Part shown: piece by piece, positions 30,548-42,671 of the stretch | Numbering within the stretch: position 1 is the first letter of the stretch | Layout: every line of letters starts with the position of its first letter | Origin: Pseudomonas sichuanensis | GTDB taxonomy: Bacteria; Pseudomonadota; Gammaproteobacteria; Pseudomonadales; Pseudomonadaceae | DNA length: 64,000 nt | NCBI RefSeq assembly: GCF_003231305.1 | Contig: NZ_QKVM01000012.1 | Coordinates: forward strand, 1 to 64,000 | Reading direction: 5' to 3' | The notes under the pieces: generated by a model | Database searches by the model: none | Told to the model about the DNA's origin: nothing | What the model saw: only the letters and a program-made list of their open reading frames with translations | Position numbers and translations under genes: made by a program

Positions 30548-30580
30548 AAGCCGCTTCCGGAGCACCGGGAGCGGCTTTTT
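30548..30580 (+). terminator. Intrinsic terminator
   Basis: AAGCCGCTTCCGG-AGCA-CCGGGAGCGGCTTTTT has a long stem and T-run behind the DUF3077-like gene. It may also serve the convergent membrane-protein gene. Confidence 0.9.
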
Positions 30581-30605
30581 CATGGGCGAAACTGGGCCGA
30601 GCGGA

Positions 30606-31376
30606 TCAAGCCCCGCGCCGGCGCAATACCGTCGCCAACGCCACGGTCAATACAACCGCCACCACCACGGCCAGCCCCATGGTCGCAGCAATGCCGATGC
30701 GCTCCAGCAACCCGGCCACGATCAGATAAAACGCAATCACCCCCACCGCGCCAATCGCATTGCCGCGCACCATCATTGCCATCCCGGCGCGCCCGCTTTG
30801 CACATGGGCAAACACCACCAACGGCCAGGCGATCACCGGGATCGGCGCCAGCATCCCGCTGGCGGCGGGCCCGAGCCAGCTGGCCAGGCTGGTGGTGACC
30901 ATCAGCAGGCCGGTGGCGGACACCATGCGCAGGGGGATTTCCCAATAGCGGTGGCGGGGCTGGGCGAGGCTGTCGGGCCTGGGCTCGCGGCCACTGGCGC
31001 GGATCAGCACGGCGATCAGCAGCAGGGCCACGGCAATCGACAGGGGCAGGCCGCCCCAATGGGTGAAGGCGTAGGCCGCCACGCCATAACACAGCAGCGC
31101 CAGCGGCACGGCGCCGGCAATGCCGAAGCGGCGGGTGATGTACAGGTAGAAGGCGTAGGTGGCCTGCACCGCCGCCAGCCCGCCTAGGGCGCCGGGCACC
31201 GCGCCCAGGACGAACGCCGTGCCTTGCTCCAGGCACAGGAAGGTCATCACCAGCGCCGAGGTGATCGGCAGGCCGGACAGCAAGCCGCCGAGCAGGCCGC
31301 CCCAGCGCCGCGAGGCGAGGGACACGGCCCACATCAGCAGCGGCGTGACGATGAGTTTCAGGTAGAGCAGGGTCAT
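30606..31376 (-). CDS. Integral membrane protein, unknown
   Basis: The 256-residue protein has about eight hydrophobic helices: TLLYLKLIVTPLLMWAVSLAS, GGLLGGLLSGLPITSALVM, and a glycine-rich end (LAVVVAVVLTVALATVL). It has internal glycine-rich helices like small permeases. It starts at ATG 31376; the ribosome site is weak. It lies downstream of metY on the same strand (64-base gap). A permease role is inferred from topology only. Confidence 0.7.
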   Translation of the reverse strand: MTLLYLKLIVTPLLMWAVSLASRRWGGLLGGLLSGLPITSALVMTFLCLEQGTAFVLGAVPGALGGLAAVQATYAFYLYITRRFGIAGAVPLALLCYGVAAYAFTHWGGLPLSIAVALLLIAVLIRASGREPRPDSLAQPRHRYWEIPLRMVSATGLLMVTTSLASWLGPAASGMLAPIPVIAWPLVVFAHVQSGRAGMAMMVRGNAIGAVGVIAFYLIVAGLLERIGIAATMGLAVVVAVVLTVALATVLRRRGA

Positions 31377-31440
31377 TGCGTGGGTATCCGCAGTTGCCAA
31401 GGGTGCGCCCGCCGTCGGCATTGGGTGGGGCGCGGGTGAA

Positions 31441-32718
31441 TCAGCCGCGGCTGGCCTCCAGCGCTTGGGCCAGGTCGGCAATGATGTCGTCGCTGTGCTC
31501 GATGCCGATCGACAAACGCACCATGTCCCGTGGCACGCCGGCCTTTTCCAGTTCTTCATCGTTGAGCTGGCGGTGGGTGGTGGAGGCGGGGTGGCAGGCC
31601 AGCGACTTGGCGTCACCGATGTTCACCAGGCGCACCACCAACTGCAGCGCGTCGATGAAGCGTGCACCTGCGGCCTGGCCGCCCTTGATGCCGAACGACA
31701 GGATCGAGGCCGGCTTGCCGCCGGTGTAGCGCTGGGCCAGTGCATGCTCGGGGTGGTCGGGCAAGCCGGCGTACTTCACCCACGCCACTTGCTCGTGCCC
31801 TTGCAGGTAGTGGGCGACCTTGAGCGCGTTCTCGGTATGGCGCTCCATGCGCAGGGCCAGGGTTTCCAGGCCTTGCAGGATCAGGAAGGCATTGAACGGC
31901 GACAGCGCGGCACCGGTGTTGCGCAGCGGCACCACGCGGCAGCGGCCGATGAACGCGGCGGGGCCGAAGGCTTCGGTGTAGGTCACGCCGTGGTAGGAGG
32001 CATCGGGGGTGTTGAGCAGGGCGAAGCGTGCCTTGTGCTCGGCCCAGGGGAACTTGCCCGAGTCGATGACGATGCCGCCGATGCTGGTGCCGTGGCCGCC
32101 GATGTATTTGGTCAGCGAGTGCACCACGATGTCGGCGCCGTGCTCGAACGGGCGGCACAGGATCGGCGTGGCCACGGTGTTGTCGACGATCAGCGGCACG
32201 CCGTGGCGGTGGGCGGCGGCGGCCAGGGCGGCGATGTCGACGATGTTGCCGGCGGGGTTGCCGATGGACTCGCAGAACACCGCCTTGGTGCGCTCGTCGA
32301 TCAGCGCTTCGAGGGCGGCGATGTCGTCATGGGCGGCGAAGCGGGTGGTGATGCCCATGCGTGGCAGGGTGTGGGCCAGCAGGTTGTAGGTGCCGCCGTA
32401 CAGCTTGGCCACCGAGACGATGTTGTCGCCGGCCTCGGCGACGGTCTGGATGGCGTAGGTGATGGCGGCCATGCCCGACGCCACGGCCAGCGCGCCCACT
32501 CCGCCTTCGAGGGCGGCCATGCGCTGTTCGAGCACGTCGTTGGTGGGGTTCATGATGCGCGAGTAGATGTTGCCGGCCACCTTCAGGTCGAACAGGTCGG
32601 CGCCGTGCTGGGTGTCGTCGAAGGCGAACGAGGTGGTCTGGTAGATCGGCACGGCCACGGCCCGGGTGGTCGGGTCGGGGCTGAAGCCCGCGTGGATGGC
32701 GAGTGTTTCCAGCTTCAT
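31441..32718 (-). CDS. metY: O-acetylhomoserine sulfhydrylase
   Basis: The 425-residue PLP enzyme forms homocysteine (or cysteine-like products) from O-acetylhomoserine and sulfide in the cytoplasm. Typical segments are LETLAIHAGFSPDPTTRAVAVPIYQTTS-type start, YSRIMNPTNDVLEQRMAALEGG, IVDNTVATP, and the PLP lysine in HSLTKYIGGHG. Length is normal. I chose ATG 32718; the longer frame has no homology. It may share sulfur metabolism context with the nearby YeeE transporter. Confidence 0.92.
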   Translation of the reverse strand: MKLETLAIHAGFSPDPTTRAVAVPIYQTTSFAFDDTQHGADLFDLKVAGNIYSRIMNPTNDVLEQRMAALEGGVGALAVASGMAAITYAIQTVAEAGDNIVSVAKLYGGTYNLLAHTLPRMGITTRFAAHDDIAALEALIDERTKAVFCESIGNPAGNIVDIAALAAAAHRHGVPLIVDNTVATPILCRPFEHGADIVVHSLTKYIGGHGTSIGGIVIDSGKFPWAEHKARFALLNTPDASYHGVTYTEAFGPAAFIGRCRVVPLRNTGAALSPFNAFLILQGLETLALRMERHTENALKVAHYLQGHEQVAWVKYAGLPDHPEHALAQRYTGGKPASILSFGIKGGQAAGARFIDALQLVVRLVNIGDAKSLACHPASTTHRQLNDEELEKAGVPRDMVRLSIGIEHSDDIIADLAQALEASRG

Positions 32719-32938
32719 GCAGTCGTTCCTTGAGCGTGGGTGGAAGCGGCTGAGCATGGAGCGCGACGCCTGTGGGGGTCAAGCCGTTCGGCAGGCAGTT
32801 TTGCCCAGGCAGTGACTGCGTGCGTCCAGCATGTCTGACGTACTTGGTAACTTCTCAGCGGCGTATTTTCGGACGCGTCCGACATACAGCTGCACTGTGC
32901 GCCATTAGATTGCGAGCCTTTTACAGGGAGTTCGTAAC

Positions 32939-33421
32939 ATGGCTTATCACGGATATATGTCGATCAAAGGTTCGCTGCAGGGCTTGATCTCGGCGGGCTG
33001 TTCCACCCAGGACTCCATCGGCAACAAATGCCAACTGGGGCATAGGGATGAAATCATGGTGCTGGCCTTCGACCATGGCCTCACCAATGCGGACAACACG
33101 CAGCGCGCGCTGCACCGTCCCGTCTACCTCACCAAGTTCGTCGACAAGGCCACCCCGCTTCTTGCCCAGGCGCTGGACAGCGGCGAGCGGGTCGAATGCG
33201 ACATTCAGTTCTTCCGCACCAGCGCCGCGGGCCTTCTGGAAAAGTACTACTCGGTGAGACTCGGCGGGGCGGTGATCGTCCAGCAGAACGTCGCCATGCC
33301 CCACGCCGTCCTGCTCAACGAGCAGGAGCCGCAAGAGTATCTGGCGCTGCGCTACCGGGATATCTCCTGGGTGCACCATGTGGCCGGAACAACCGGGTAT
33401 GCAACCTGGGGCGAGGAATGA
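32939..33421 (+). CDS. hcp: Hcp family type VI secretion tube protein
   Basis: The 160-residue protein has the Hcp pattern AYHGYMSIKGSLQGLISAGC, IMVLAFDHGLTN, HRPVYLTKFVDKATPLLAQAL and IQFFRTSAAG. It forms hexameric rings of the T6SS tube and can carry effectors in its lumen. No other T6SS core gene is in the window, so this is an orphan hcp that works with a system encoded elsewhere. Its stop overlaps the effector start (ATGA, 33418-33421). Confidence 0.9.
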   Translation: MAYHGYMSIKGSLQGLISAGCSTQDSIGNKCQLGHRDEIMVLAFDHGLTNADNTQRALHRPVYLTKFVDKATPLLAQALDSGERVECDIQFFRTSAAGLLEKYYSVRLGGAVIVQQNVAMPHAVLLNEQEPQEYLALRYRDISWVHHVAGTTGYATWGEE

Positions 33422-34134
33422 GCGGGCGCAGCGAGCATGACGTGCCGTGGGACGACGACTTCTGGGAGGTCAGCCATGCCGCGGCGCGGCTGACGCAATA
33501 TGCCTGCGAAGTTGCCGCGCGGTGCCTGGATGACGGGATGTTGCGGCTGCAGTTTACGCAGGAGATGGCGTATGTCGGGAAAGGCATTGTGGAGGATGTT
33601 CGGACGGGGAGGAAAACGCCGGAGCAAGGGCTGATCCAAATAAGAAAAGAGCATGTCGAACTTGGCTTGCAGGTCATCCAATACACAAAGTTAGTTGCAG
33701 GGCTGGCGGCGGGAGTATTGCAGGTTGCTGGTGGTGTTGCCGTCTGCAAGCTTACCGCAGGATTCGCGTGTGCCACTGGTGGTATCGCACTTGTGCAGCA
33801 TGGTATCAACGCAATTTATGAAAATGGCCGGAATATTATCCAGCGGAGAGATGACACCGTAGGTCCACTTAGGCAGGGTTATCAAGAAATAGCCAAGGCT
33901 CTCGGAGGGAAGGCTTCACATGGAAATGTGGCATATGGAATTGCGGAAATGGCGCTGTCTGTTTTTGGGGTGACTACGCTTGTTGTGAGTCGCGACGCTT
34001 GGAGGCTCTTCAGGTATATCAGGGCGGATATGGTTCCTGCTTATAAGAGTGCGGGGGCAGGTCTTATTGCTTTCGAACTTGGGGTGAATGTCATGACTGG
34101 AGAGCTGGTTTGGGTGGAGTTAAATAAGGAATGA
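33418..34134 (+). CDS. DUF4225 putative T6SS effector
   Basis: The 238-residue protein starts in an ATGA overlap with hcp. It has the DUF4225 layout: WDDDFWEVSHAAARLTQYAC, YVGKGIVEDVRTGRKTPEQG, hydrophobic helices (LVAGLAAGVLQVAGG, TGGIALVQHGINAIYENG) and a C-terminal SRDAWRLFRYIRADMV. The hydrophobic middle suggests a membrane-active toxin. Linked to hcp upstream and small membrane proteins downstream, it fits an Hcp-delivered effector. Base composition drops in its second half, which suggests transfer. The mechanism is unproven. Confidence 0.75.
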   Translation: MSGRSEHDVPWDDDFWEVSHAAARLTQYACEVAARCLDDGMLRLQFTQEMAYVGKGIVEDVRTGRKTPEQGLIQIRKEHVELGLQVIQYTKLVAGLAAGVLQVAGGVAVCKLTAGFACATGGIALVQHGINAIYENGRNIIQRRDDTVGPLRQGYQEIAKALGGKASHGNVAYGIAEMALSVFGVTTLVVSRDAWRLFRYIRADMVPAYKSAGAGLIAFELGVNVMTGELVWVELNKE

Positions 34135-34436
34135 TTTCTTGGTTTTTTGGGGGGTGTGTGGTGACAGGGCTGGTCGCTGCATATGTGCTCAGGTACAGGT
34201 TCTCGGGACGAAACTTCAAGTGGTGGATTTTTTGGGCGTGCCTAGTATTTAATTTGTTTTTTTCAACATATTACATGAGAATTGTGGAGCGCTCCTATTT
34301 GCTGTTTATTGGGTTTAAGCCTGGCTTTCTGTATGAGAATCCTGCCGTGGTTTGGTGGTGTTTGGTTGGTATGGTTTTACACAGCTTTGCAATTCCTGTG
34401 CAGTGGGAGCCAAAGAGATGGTTTAGAAAGAAGTGA
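34131..34436 (+). CDS. Putative immunity membrane protein 1
   Basis: The 101-residue protein overlaps the effector stop (ATGA, 34131-34134). It has three hydrophobic segments (SWFFGGCVVTGLVAAYVL, WIFWACLVFNLFFSTYYM, VVWWCLVGMVLHSFAIPV) and a basic end (WEPKRWFRKK). It is AT-rich. As a small membrane protein directly after a membrane-active effector gene, it is likely the immunity protein. A clear paralogue follows at 34534-34842. Confidence 0.65.
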   Translation: MISWFFGGCVVTGLVAAYVLRYRFSGRNFKWWIFWACLVFNLFFSTYYMRIVERSYLLFIGFKPGFLYENPAVVWWCLVGMVLHSFAIPVQWEPKRWFRKK

Positions 34437-34471
34437 GGCGCAACTGCGGATTCATAGATGAGGAAGTTGCT

Positions 34472-34537
34472 GTGCAGAAATTTGGTGTTGATGTTTTGAA
34501 GGGTGAGCTTGTTTGGGTGGAATGGAATAAAGAATGA
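34472..34537 (+). pseudogene. Remnant of a DUF4225 effector C terminus
   Basis: The 21 codons before the second immunity gene translate as VQKFGVDVLKGELVWVEWNKE and end in TGA overlapping the next ATG. The intact effector ends in ELGVNVMTGELVWVELNKE with the same ATGA junction. This is therefore the 3' tail of a second, otherwise lost, effector copy that was duplicated with its immunity gene. Confidence 0.75.
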
Positions 34538-34842
34538 GCGTTTGGCTTTTTGCAGGGTGTGTGTTGTCAGGGTTGGTGGTCTCGTACTCTCTAAGGGGCA
34601 GGTTTTCGGGTAGGCGTTTCTCTCCTTGGAAGTTCTGGTTTTCAGTTGTATTTAATTTGTTCTTTGTTACCTACTATATGAGGGTAATGGAGCGGTCTTA
34701 TTATTTGTTTGTAGGTTACTATCCTGAGTATATTGATGAAAACCCCACGGCGAGTTGGCTGTGCTTGGCCGGAATGTGGCTCCATTGTTTCGCACTACCC
34801 GTTCCGTGGGAGCCAAAAAGGTGGTTCAGGAAAACCCGTTAA
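34534..34842 (+). CDS. Putative immunity membrane protein 2
   Basis: The 102-residue protein is a paralogue of the gene at 34131: SVWLFAGCVLSGLVVSYSLRG, SRFSPWKFWFSVVFNLFF-like segment, ENPTASWLCLAGMWLHCFALP, ending PWEPKRWFRKTR. It has the same three membrane segments. Its start overlaps the remnant effector tail. It probably gives immunity to the lost effector variant or a related toxin of competitors. Confidence 0.65.
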   Translation: MSVWLFAGCVLSGLVVSYSLRGRFSGRRFSPWKFWFSVVFNLFFVTYYMRVMERSYYLFVGYYPEYIDENPTASWLCLAGMWLHCFALPVPWEPKRWFRKTR

Positions 34843-35004
34843 CCATATACACGATATGTTCAATCGTCAGTCTCGCGGGCTCTCGCCTCTTACGAGACCG
34901 TACAGGAACACCCCTGGATCGTCTGGCTGTCGATCCCGATGATTCTCTACCACCTTTGGATCATCCCCGGGCTGACCCCTTCCCCCATCCGCTTACGCCG
35001 CTAA
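34843..35004 (+). pseudogene. Remnant of a third immunity-like gene
   Basis: In frame after the stop of the second immunity gene, codons continue to 35004. The end reads ETVQEHPWIVWLSIPMILYH and then LWIIPGLTPSPIRLRR, which keeps the ENP/EHP-W, hydrophobic helix and basic-tail plan of the two intact genes but diverges in sequence. No start codon with a ribosome site is seen. It is likely the 3' piece of a third immunity gene. Confidence 0.5.
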
Positions 35005-35042
35005 TGGGACCCCACCTTCAAGCGCCACGGTGAACCCTGACC

Positions 35043-36008
35043 CTATCGCCCCACCACCCCCTGAACCCGCGTCGTCTCCTCCTCCAGGTACGCCAGCAAC
35101 GCCGTCACCTCCGTCTCCCCCAATCGCATATTAGGCATCGCCAGCTGGTTGTACTGCTGGTACAGCAGCATGGCCAGTGGGTCTTTTTCGGCCAGCATCT
35201 GGTCCGGCACCATCAGCCAGCGTTTCAGCCAGGCTTCGTCGCGCTGGCGGGTCACCCCCAGCAGGTCCGGCCCAATCCCGCCGGTAGCACCGCGTTCGGC
35301 CTCGCCAACGGTGTGGCACGACGAACAGCGGGTGCGGAACAGCTGCTCGCCGGCACTGGGCGGGCGAATGGCCGGCGCCTGGGTATAGTCGAGGTTCTGC
35401 GCGCTGGCGGTCTTCCAGTTGTGCAGGCTGTTGGCCAGGCGGTCGGCAAGGATGTACGGGCTTTCGAAGGGCGAGGCTTTCATCCAGCGGCCGGTGCTCT
35501 GGTTGCCGATGATCAGGCTCAGGTTGTGGTCTTTGCTGCGGCCGTTTTCCAGGCCTTCGATATACAGGCCGAGGCTGCGGCGCAACTGTTCGATGTCGGC
35601 GGCTTCGCCGGTGAGCAGGGTCCAGCCGGGGCCGATGGCGAACTTTTCGGCGTAGCGCTTGAGGGTGGTGGGGGTGTCGTTGTAGGGGTCGATGCTGATC
35701 GAGTAGAAGAAGATGTCCTGGCCGACGCGTTCGCCCAAGAGCTTCTGTACCTGGCGCAGGCGCGCGGTTTCCACCGGGCAGGAGTCGCCGCAGCCGGTGA
35801 AGATGAAGTTGATGGCGACCACTTTGTCTTTGATCAGGTCGTCGAAGAAACGAACCTGTTCACCGTCCTGGGTAAGCAGGGGGATGTTGGGGAAATAGTT
35901 GGCACCCCAGGGGGTGTCTGGGGCTACGCTGGCGCGGGTCGGGGGCAGGGCGCAGGGCAGGCTGAGGATGATCAGCAGGGGGAGCAGCAGGCGCCAGGTG
36001 TGGGGCAT
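35043..36008 (-). CDS. SCO1/SenC protein fused to cytochrome c
   Basis: The 321-residue exported protein has a signal peptide (RLLLPLLIILSLPCALPPTRA), then a SCO1-like thioredoxin domain with the copper motif FTGCGDSCPVE (CxxxC) and a His near 185 (KDHNLS), then a C-terminal cytochrome c domain with CSSCHTVGEA and an axial Met (NMRLG or QLAMPNM). SCO proteins deliver copper to oxidases. ATG 36008 has GAGGG upstream. It lies next to a large multicopper oxidase on the same strand, with a REP pair between them, so it may help metallate it. Confidence 0.88.
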   Translation of the reverse strand: MPHTWRLLLPLLIILSLPCALPPTRASVAPDTPWGANYFPNIPLLTQDGEQVRFFDDLIKDKVVAINFIFTGCGDSCPVETARLRQVQKLLGERVGQDIFFYSISIDPYNDTPTTLKRYAEKFAIGPGWTLLTGEAADIEQLRRSLGLYIEGLENGRSKDHNLSLIIGNQSTGRWMKASPFESPYILADRLANSLHNWKTASAQNLDYTQAPAIRPPSAGEQLFRTRCSSCHTVGEAERGATGGIGPDLLGVTRQRDEAWLKRWLMVPDQMLAEKDPLAMLLYQQYNQLAMPNMRLGETEVTALLAYLEEETTRVQGVVGR

Positions 36009-36045
36009 GGTCTTACCCTCTTGGGTGTGTGACAAGGCCTGGGCT

Positions 36046-36134
36046 CGTGGGAGCGGGCTTGCCCCGCGATGGGCCGAGCCTGGGCAACGGTGTTGCCTGG
36101 GCTGGCGTCATCGCGGGGCAAGCCCGCTCCCACG
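36046..36134. repeat. REP inverted pair
   Basis: Two copies of the P. putida-type REP sequence (GTGGGAGCGGGCTTGCCCC) face each other across about 38 bases, between the oxidase stop and the SCO1 gene. Such pairs are frequent in this group and can cut transcription or stabilise mRNA. Confidence 0.85.
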
Positions 36135-36143
36135 GTTTCTACT

Positions 36144-39548
<3,405 letters not shown>

Positions 39549-39786
39549 TGCGGTATGCCCCGTGTTGTGCAACGGGCATCTGTTGCCCACCCTCGGGGGT
39601 GGCGCCGTGCCCTGTAGGAGGGATGAGCAACGGCTGTGCCAAAGGCAATGTGGCCAAGGGCCAGATATTTCAAGATGTTGCAAGATATGCGAACGCGATA
39701 CGCTCAGGTTTTGCCGCAAACCTGGGGATAGTCACCCACTGATGGGTGGGGAATGCTGCCCCACTGGCCACCTGTACGGAGTATTC

Positions 39787-40533
39787 ATGGACCCGCTGTT
39801 ACTGATCGCCCTCGGCGCTGTCGTTGCCGGTTTCGTCCAAGGCCTGTCAGGCTTTGCCTTCGGCATGGTGGCCATGTCGTTCTGGGCCTGGGGCCTGGAA
39901 CCCCAGGCGGCGGCGGTGCTGACCGTGTTCGGCAGCCTCAGCGGCCAGTTGATCGCCGTGTTCAGTGTGCGCCGGGGGTTCAGCTGGGCCCTGCTGTGGC
40001 CCTTCGTGCTTGGTGGCCTGGCTGGCATCCCGCTGGGGGTGTGGGTGCTGCCCTACCTGGACATGCTGTGGTTCAAGGCGGTGTTCGGCAGCCTGCTGGT
40101 GCTGTGGTGCCCGCTGATGCTGCTGGCGCCGCGCCTGCCCAGGTTGCGCGGCGGGCGCCTGGCCGATGGCGCGGTGGGCATGGTCGGGGGTGTGCTGGGC
40201 GGTATCGGCGGTTTCACCGGCACCGTGCCGACACTGTGGTGCACCTTGCGCGGCTTCGAGCGCGACACCCAGCGCGCGGTGATCCAGAACTTCAACCTGT
40301 CGATGCTGGCGGTGACCCTGCTCACCTACATCGGCAGCGGGCTGGTGACTGCGGCGCTGCTGCCGTCGTTTGCCGTGGTGGCGCTGGCGATGGCGCTGCC
40401 AACCCTGTTCGGCACACGGTTGTACCTGGGCATCAGCGAGTTGGCGTTTCGCCGGATCGTGCTGGGGCTGCTGACCCTGTCCGGGGTGGCGATGCTGGTG
40501 GTGGCGGTGCCGGGGTTGCTCGGCAGAGGCTGA
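39787..40533 (+). CDS. TauE/SafE-family permease
   Basis: The 248-residue membrane protein has about eight helices and the family motif near the N terminus (GFVQGLSGFAFGMVAMSFWAW), repeated as GVLGGIGGFTGTVP in the middle. The family exports sulfite, organosulfonates or similar anions. GGAG lies before ATG 39787. It is divergent from the oxidase gene; substrate is unknown. Confidence 0.85.
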   Translation: MDPLLLIALGAVVAGFVQGLSGFAFGMVAMSFWAWGLEPQAAAVLTVFGSLSGQLIAVFSVRRGFSWALLWPFVLGGLAGIPLGVWVLPYLDMLWFKAVFGSLLVLWCPLMLLAPRLPRLRGGRLADGAVGMVGGVLGGIGGFTGTVPTLWCTLRGFERDTQRAVIQNFNLSMLAVTLLTYIGSGLVTAALLPSFAVVALAMALPTLFGTRLYLGISELAFRRIVLGLLTLSGVAMLVVAVPGLLGRG

Positions 40534-40650
40534 GCCGGCCTTGCGCCCAAGGGGCCAGCCACGGCAAAGATGCCTTGCCCCGGCCCCCGCTTCTTGGCAC
40601 CCTTGCCCGCCATTGCCTGTCGCCAACCCTGCAGTACAAGGAACCCCAAG

Positions 40651-41379
40651 GTGAGCTGGGAAAAAGTCGGTAAAGCCCTCGTGGGCCTGCTGGTCGTCGC
40701 GGTCACCGCCACCGCGCTCTACGCCCTGCTGCGCGATGACGACCGCCTCGAAGCGCGCCTGACCTACGCCCACCTTACCTACCCGGGCCAGTTCAGCGAA
40801 CGTATCAGCACGGCCAACGCGCTGCTCAAGTACGAGCGCCTGCATGGGCTCGTCCGCGAGATCGGCAACGGCGCGCTCGCCGACCCGCAGGTCGACAAGC
40901 TGGTGGAGCTGGCCCAGGCGCCATACCTGCAGTTGTTCGCCAACCCCTTCGAGGCAGGGTTGGTGGACCACCGCACCGGGCTGCTGATCGAGCTGTTCAA
41001 CCACCGGCAGCGCCCGCTGCAGGCCGTGCAGATTCGCCTGCCGGCCAAGGGCCTGGTGCAGATTCGCGATGCCGCTGGCAACGACACCTTGCTGGAGGCG
41101 CCCACCAACCGTATCGAAATCCCCAGTATCGAAGCAGCGGGCGAGAGCCGGATATGGGTGTATTTCGACACGGACTACGCGCAGGTCCGCCAGGGCGGCA
41201 TCAGCATCCGGCATGCCGACGGCAGCGCCGATATCCAGGTGTACCGCGAAGTGCTCGGCTTTGCGGCGCTGGTGGCACGCTACAGCGTCGAGCTGATGGT
41301 GCTGCTGGGCGTGTTGCTGTTGAGCGTGCTGTGGCTGGGCTATCGCAACCTGGTACAACGAGGGCGCGTCAACGCCTGA
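40651..41379 (+). CDS. Membrane-anchored protein, unknown
   Basis: The 242-residue protein starts at GTG 40651 with AAGGA eight bases upstream. It has a transmembrane helix at each end (ALVGLLVVAVTATALYALL and LMVLLGVLLLSVLWLGY) and a roughly 180-residue extracytoplasmic domain between (IELFNHRQRPLQAVQIRLP, SRIWVYFDTDYAQ). This layout suits a periplasmic domain anchored on both sides. No family is recognised. Confidence 0.7.
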   Translation: MSWEKVGKALVGLLVVAVTATALYALLRDDDRLEARLTYAHLTYPGQFSERISTANALLKYERLHGLVREIGNGALADPQVDKLVELAQAPYLQLFANPFEAGLVDHRTGLLIELFNHRQRPLQAVQIRLPAKGLVQIRDAAGNDTLLEAPTNRIEIPSIEAAGESRIWVYFDTDYAQVRQGGISIRHADGSADIQVYREVLGFAALVARYSVELMVLLGVLLLSVLWLGYRNLVQRGRVNA

Positions 41380-41394
41380 GGCCACGCCAGCAGG

Positions 41395-41718
41395 TCATTT
41401 GTTGTTGATGCACTGCGATTGCATCACGTAGCGCACGGTGCGCAGGGTGCCCTGGCTGTCCTCGTAGGTCATCAGGCGGGGCACGACGTTGCAGTTGCGC
41501 GGGTCGGCTGACTGGCGCACCAGGCGGGCAACGTCCAGGCGCATGCCGTAGCGGTAGTCGACGATCTTCGGCATGGGCTTGGCGCGCTCCGCGGCGTAGG
41601 CGGCCACGGCTTGCTGGTGGTCCTCCAGCAGTTGCTCGTTGGGCCGGGTGGTAAAACCTGTGGCCTGGGCCGAGAGGGACAGCGCCAGCAGCGCGGCGCT
41701 CAGGGTCAGTCGTAGCAT
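41395..41718 (-). CDS. DUF2790 secreted protein
   Basis: The 107-residue protein has a signal peptide (LRLTLSAALLALSLSAQA) and the DUF2790 pattern VDYRYGMRLDVARLVRQS, NCNVVPRLMTYEDSQG, with two cysteines probably bridged. This Pseudomonas family occurs in several copies per genome, often near metal or stress genes, with no defined role. Its stop is convergent to the preceding gene (15 bases apart). Confidence 0.85.
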   Translation of the reverse strand: MLRLTLSAALLALSLSAQATGFTTRPNEQLLEDHQQAVAAYAAERAKPMPKIVDYRYGMRLDVARLVRQSADPRNCNVVPRLMTYEDSQGTLRTVRYVMQSQCINNK

Positions 41719-41838
41719 GGTGGGCCTCCGAAAGGGGTGAGGTTTCGAAGCCCAGGCTAGCCAGCGCCAGCCAACAGGGGCATGACGCCAGGGTTACAGA
41801 TGCGCAAGGTTTAGCCAGGCCCATGCACGGCAAGGGCG

Positions 41839-42300
41839 TCACCCCGGTTCGCCGGCACCCTGCAAGACCCCGCCCGGCGGCATGGGGATGACCTTGTAGC
41901 AGGCCTTGGCGGTCGCCAGCAGCGTACCGTCTTCGGCGTGCAGCTCACCGCTGGTGTAATGCAGTTTGCCGGTGCGGCGGGTGACCCTGGCCACGCCGGC
42001 CAGGTGGCCCGGCAGGGCCGGGGCCAGCAAGCGGGTCTCGAGCCTTGCACTGAGCGCCACCTCTTCAGGGCCGAGGGCGGCCAGTACCGCCGCGCCCATG
42101 CAGTCATCCAGCATGGCCCCGAGCATGCCGCCGTGGATGCACTGCAGTGGCGTGGTCAACGAAGCCGAGGCATGAAAGCGCACCCGGACCTGGCGCTTGT
42201 CCGGCTCATAGAAGATGAACTCCCAGCCCAGCAGCGAAGACGCATGGGGGCAGGGGTGGTCGCCATTGGCAACTTTCCAGAACAACGTGGCGCTTTGCAT
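41839..42300 (-). CDS. PaaI-type hotdog thioesterase
   Basis: The 153-residue protein has the hotdog-fold pattern with LQCIHGGMLGAMLDDCMGAAV, where His-Gly-Gly and the following Asp are the active-site region, and RVTRRTGKLHYTSGELHAEDG. It hydrolyses acyl-CoA thioesters of unknown chain. GGAG lies before ATG 42300. It stands alone on the minus strand. Confidence 0.82.
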   Translation of the reverse strand: MQSATLFWKVANGDHPCPHASSLLGWEFIFYEPDKRQVRVRFHASASLTTPLQCIHGGMLGAMLDDCMGAAVLAALGPEEVALSARLETRLLAPALPGHLAGVARVTRRTGKLHYTSGELHAEDGTLLATAKACYKVIPMPPGGVLQGAGEPG

Positions 42301-42671
42301 GGCGGGCACTCCCTTCGGGCCGGCAGCTGGCATGTTTCGGGAGGGGCTGGCGCGTGTCTACTGGTAGAAATGCCAGGTGACGGGGGGGAGGTGTTACGTC
42401 ATCGTGGCCAGTTACGTCATAGCTTTCAGCGGCGATCCCACGCAAGACACTCTCGCTCACCACGTTGAACGCCCGTGAAGCCAGTACCCCCAATCCCGGA
42501 CGCAAGCGCGCGCATGACGCAATTGTAATCCGCCCATCACCTTGCCGTTATCCGCCGGCAGCGAGCATCAGCCTCGGCCGAAGGGGCTGGGTGCGCGCGC
42601 ATCTGGCCAGACCAGGGACGCTCCAGCGCCGAGGCCATACAACTACAACAGCCGCAGCGAAGGAGCATCGC
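42301..42671. promoter_or_regulatory. Regulatory region with a direct repeat, before the porin
   Basis: The 371-base gap holds two perfect copies of GTTACGTCAT (42393-42402 and 42411-42420), spaced 18 bp centre to centre. This fits a dimeric regulator binding two half-sites on one DNA face. It probably controls the porin gene at 42672 or the divergent thioesterase. No gene is seen in the gap. Confidence 0.55.
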
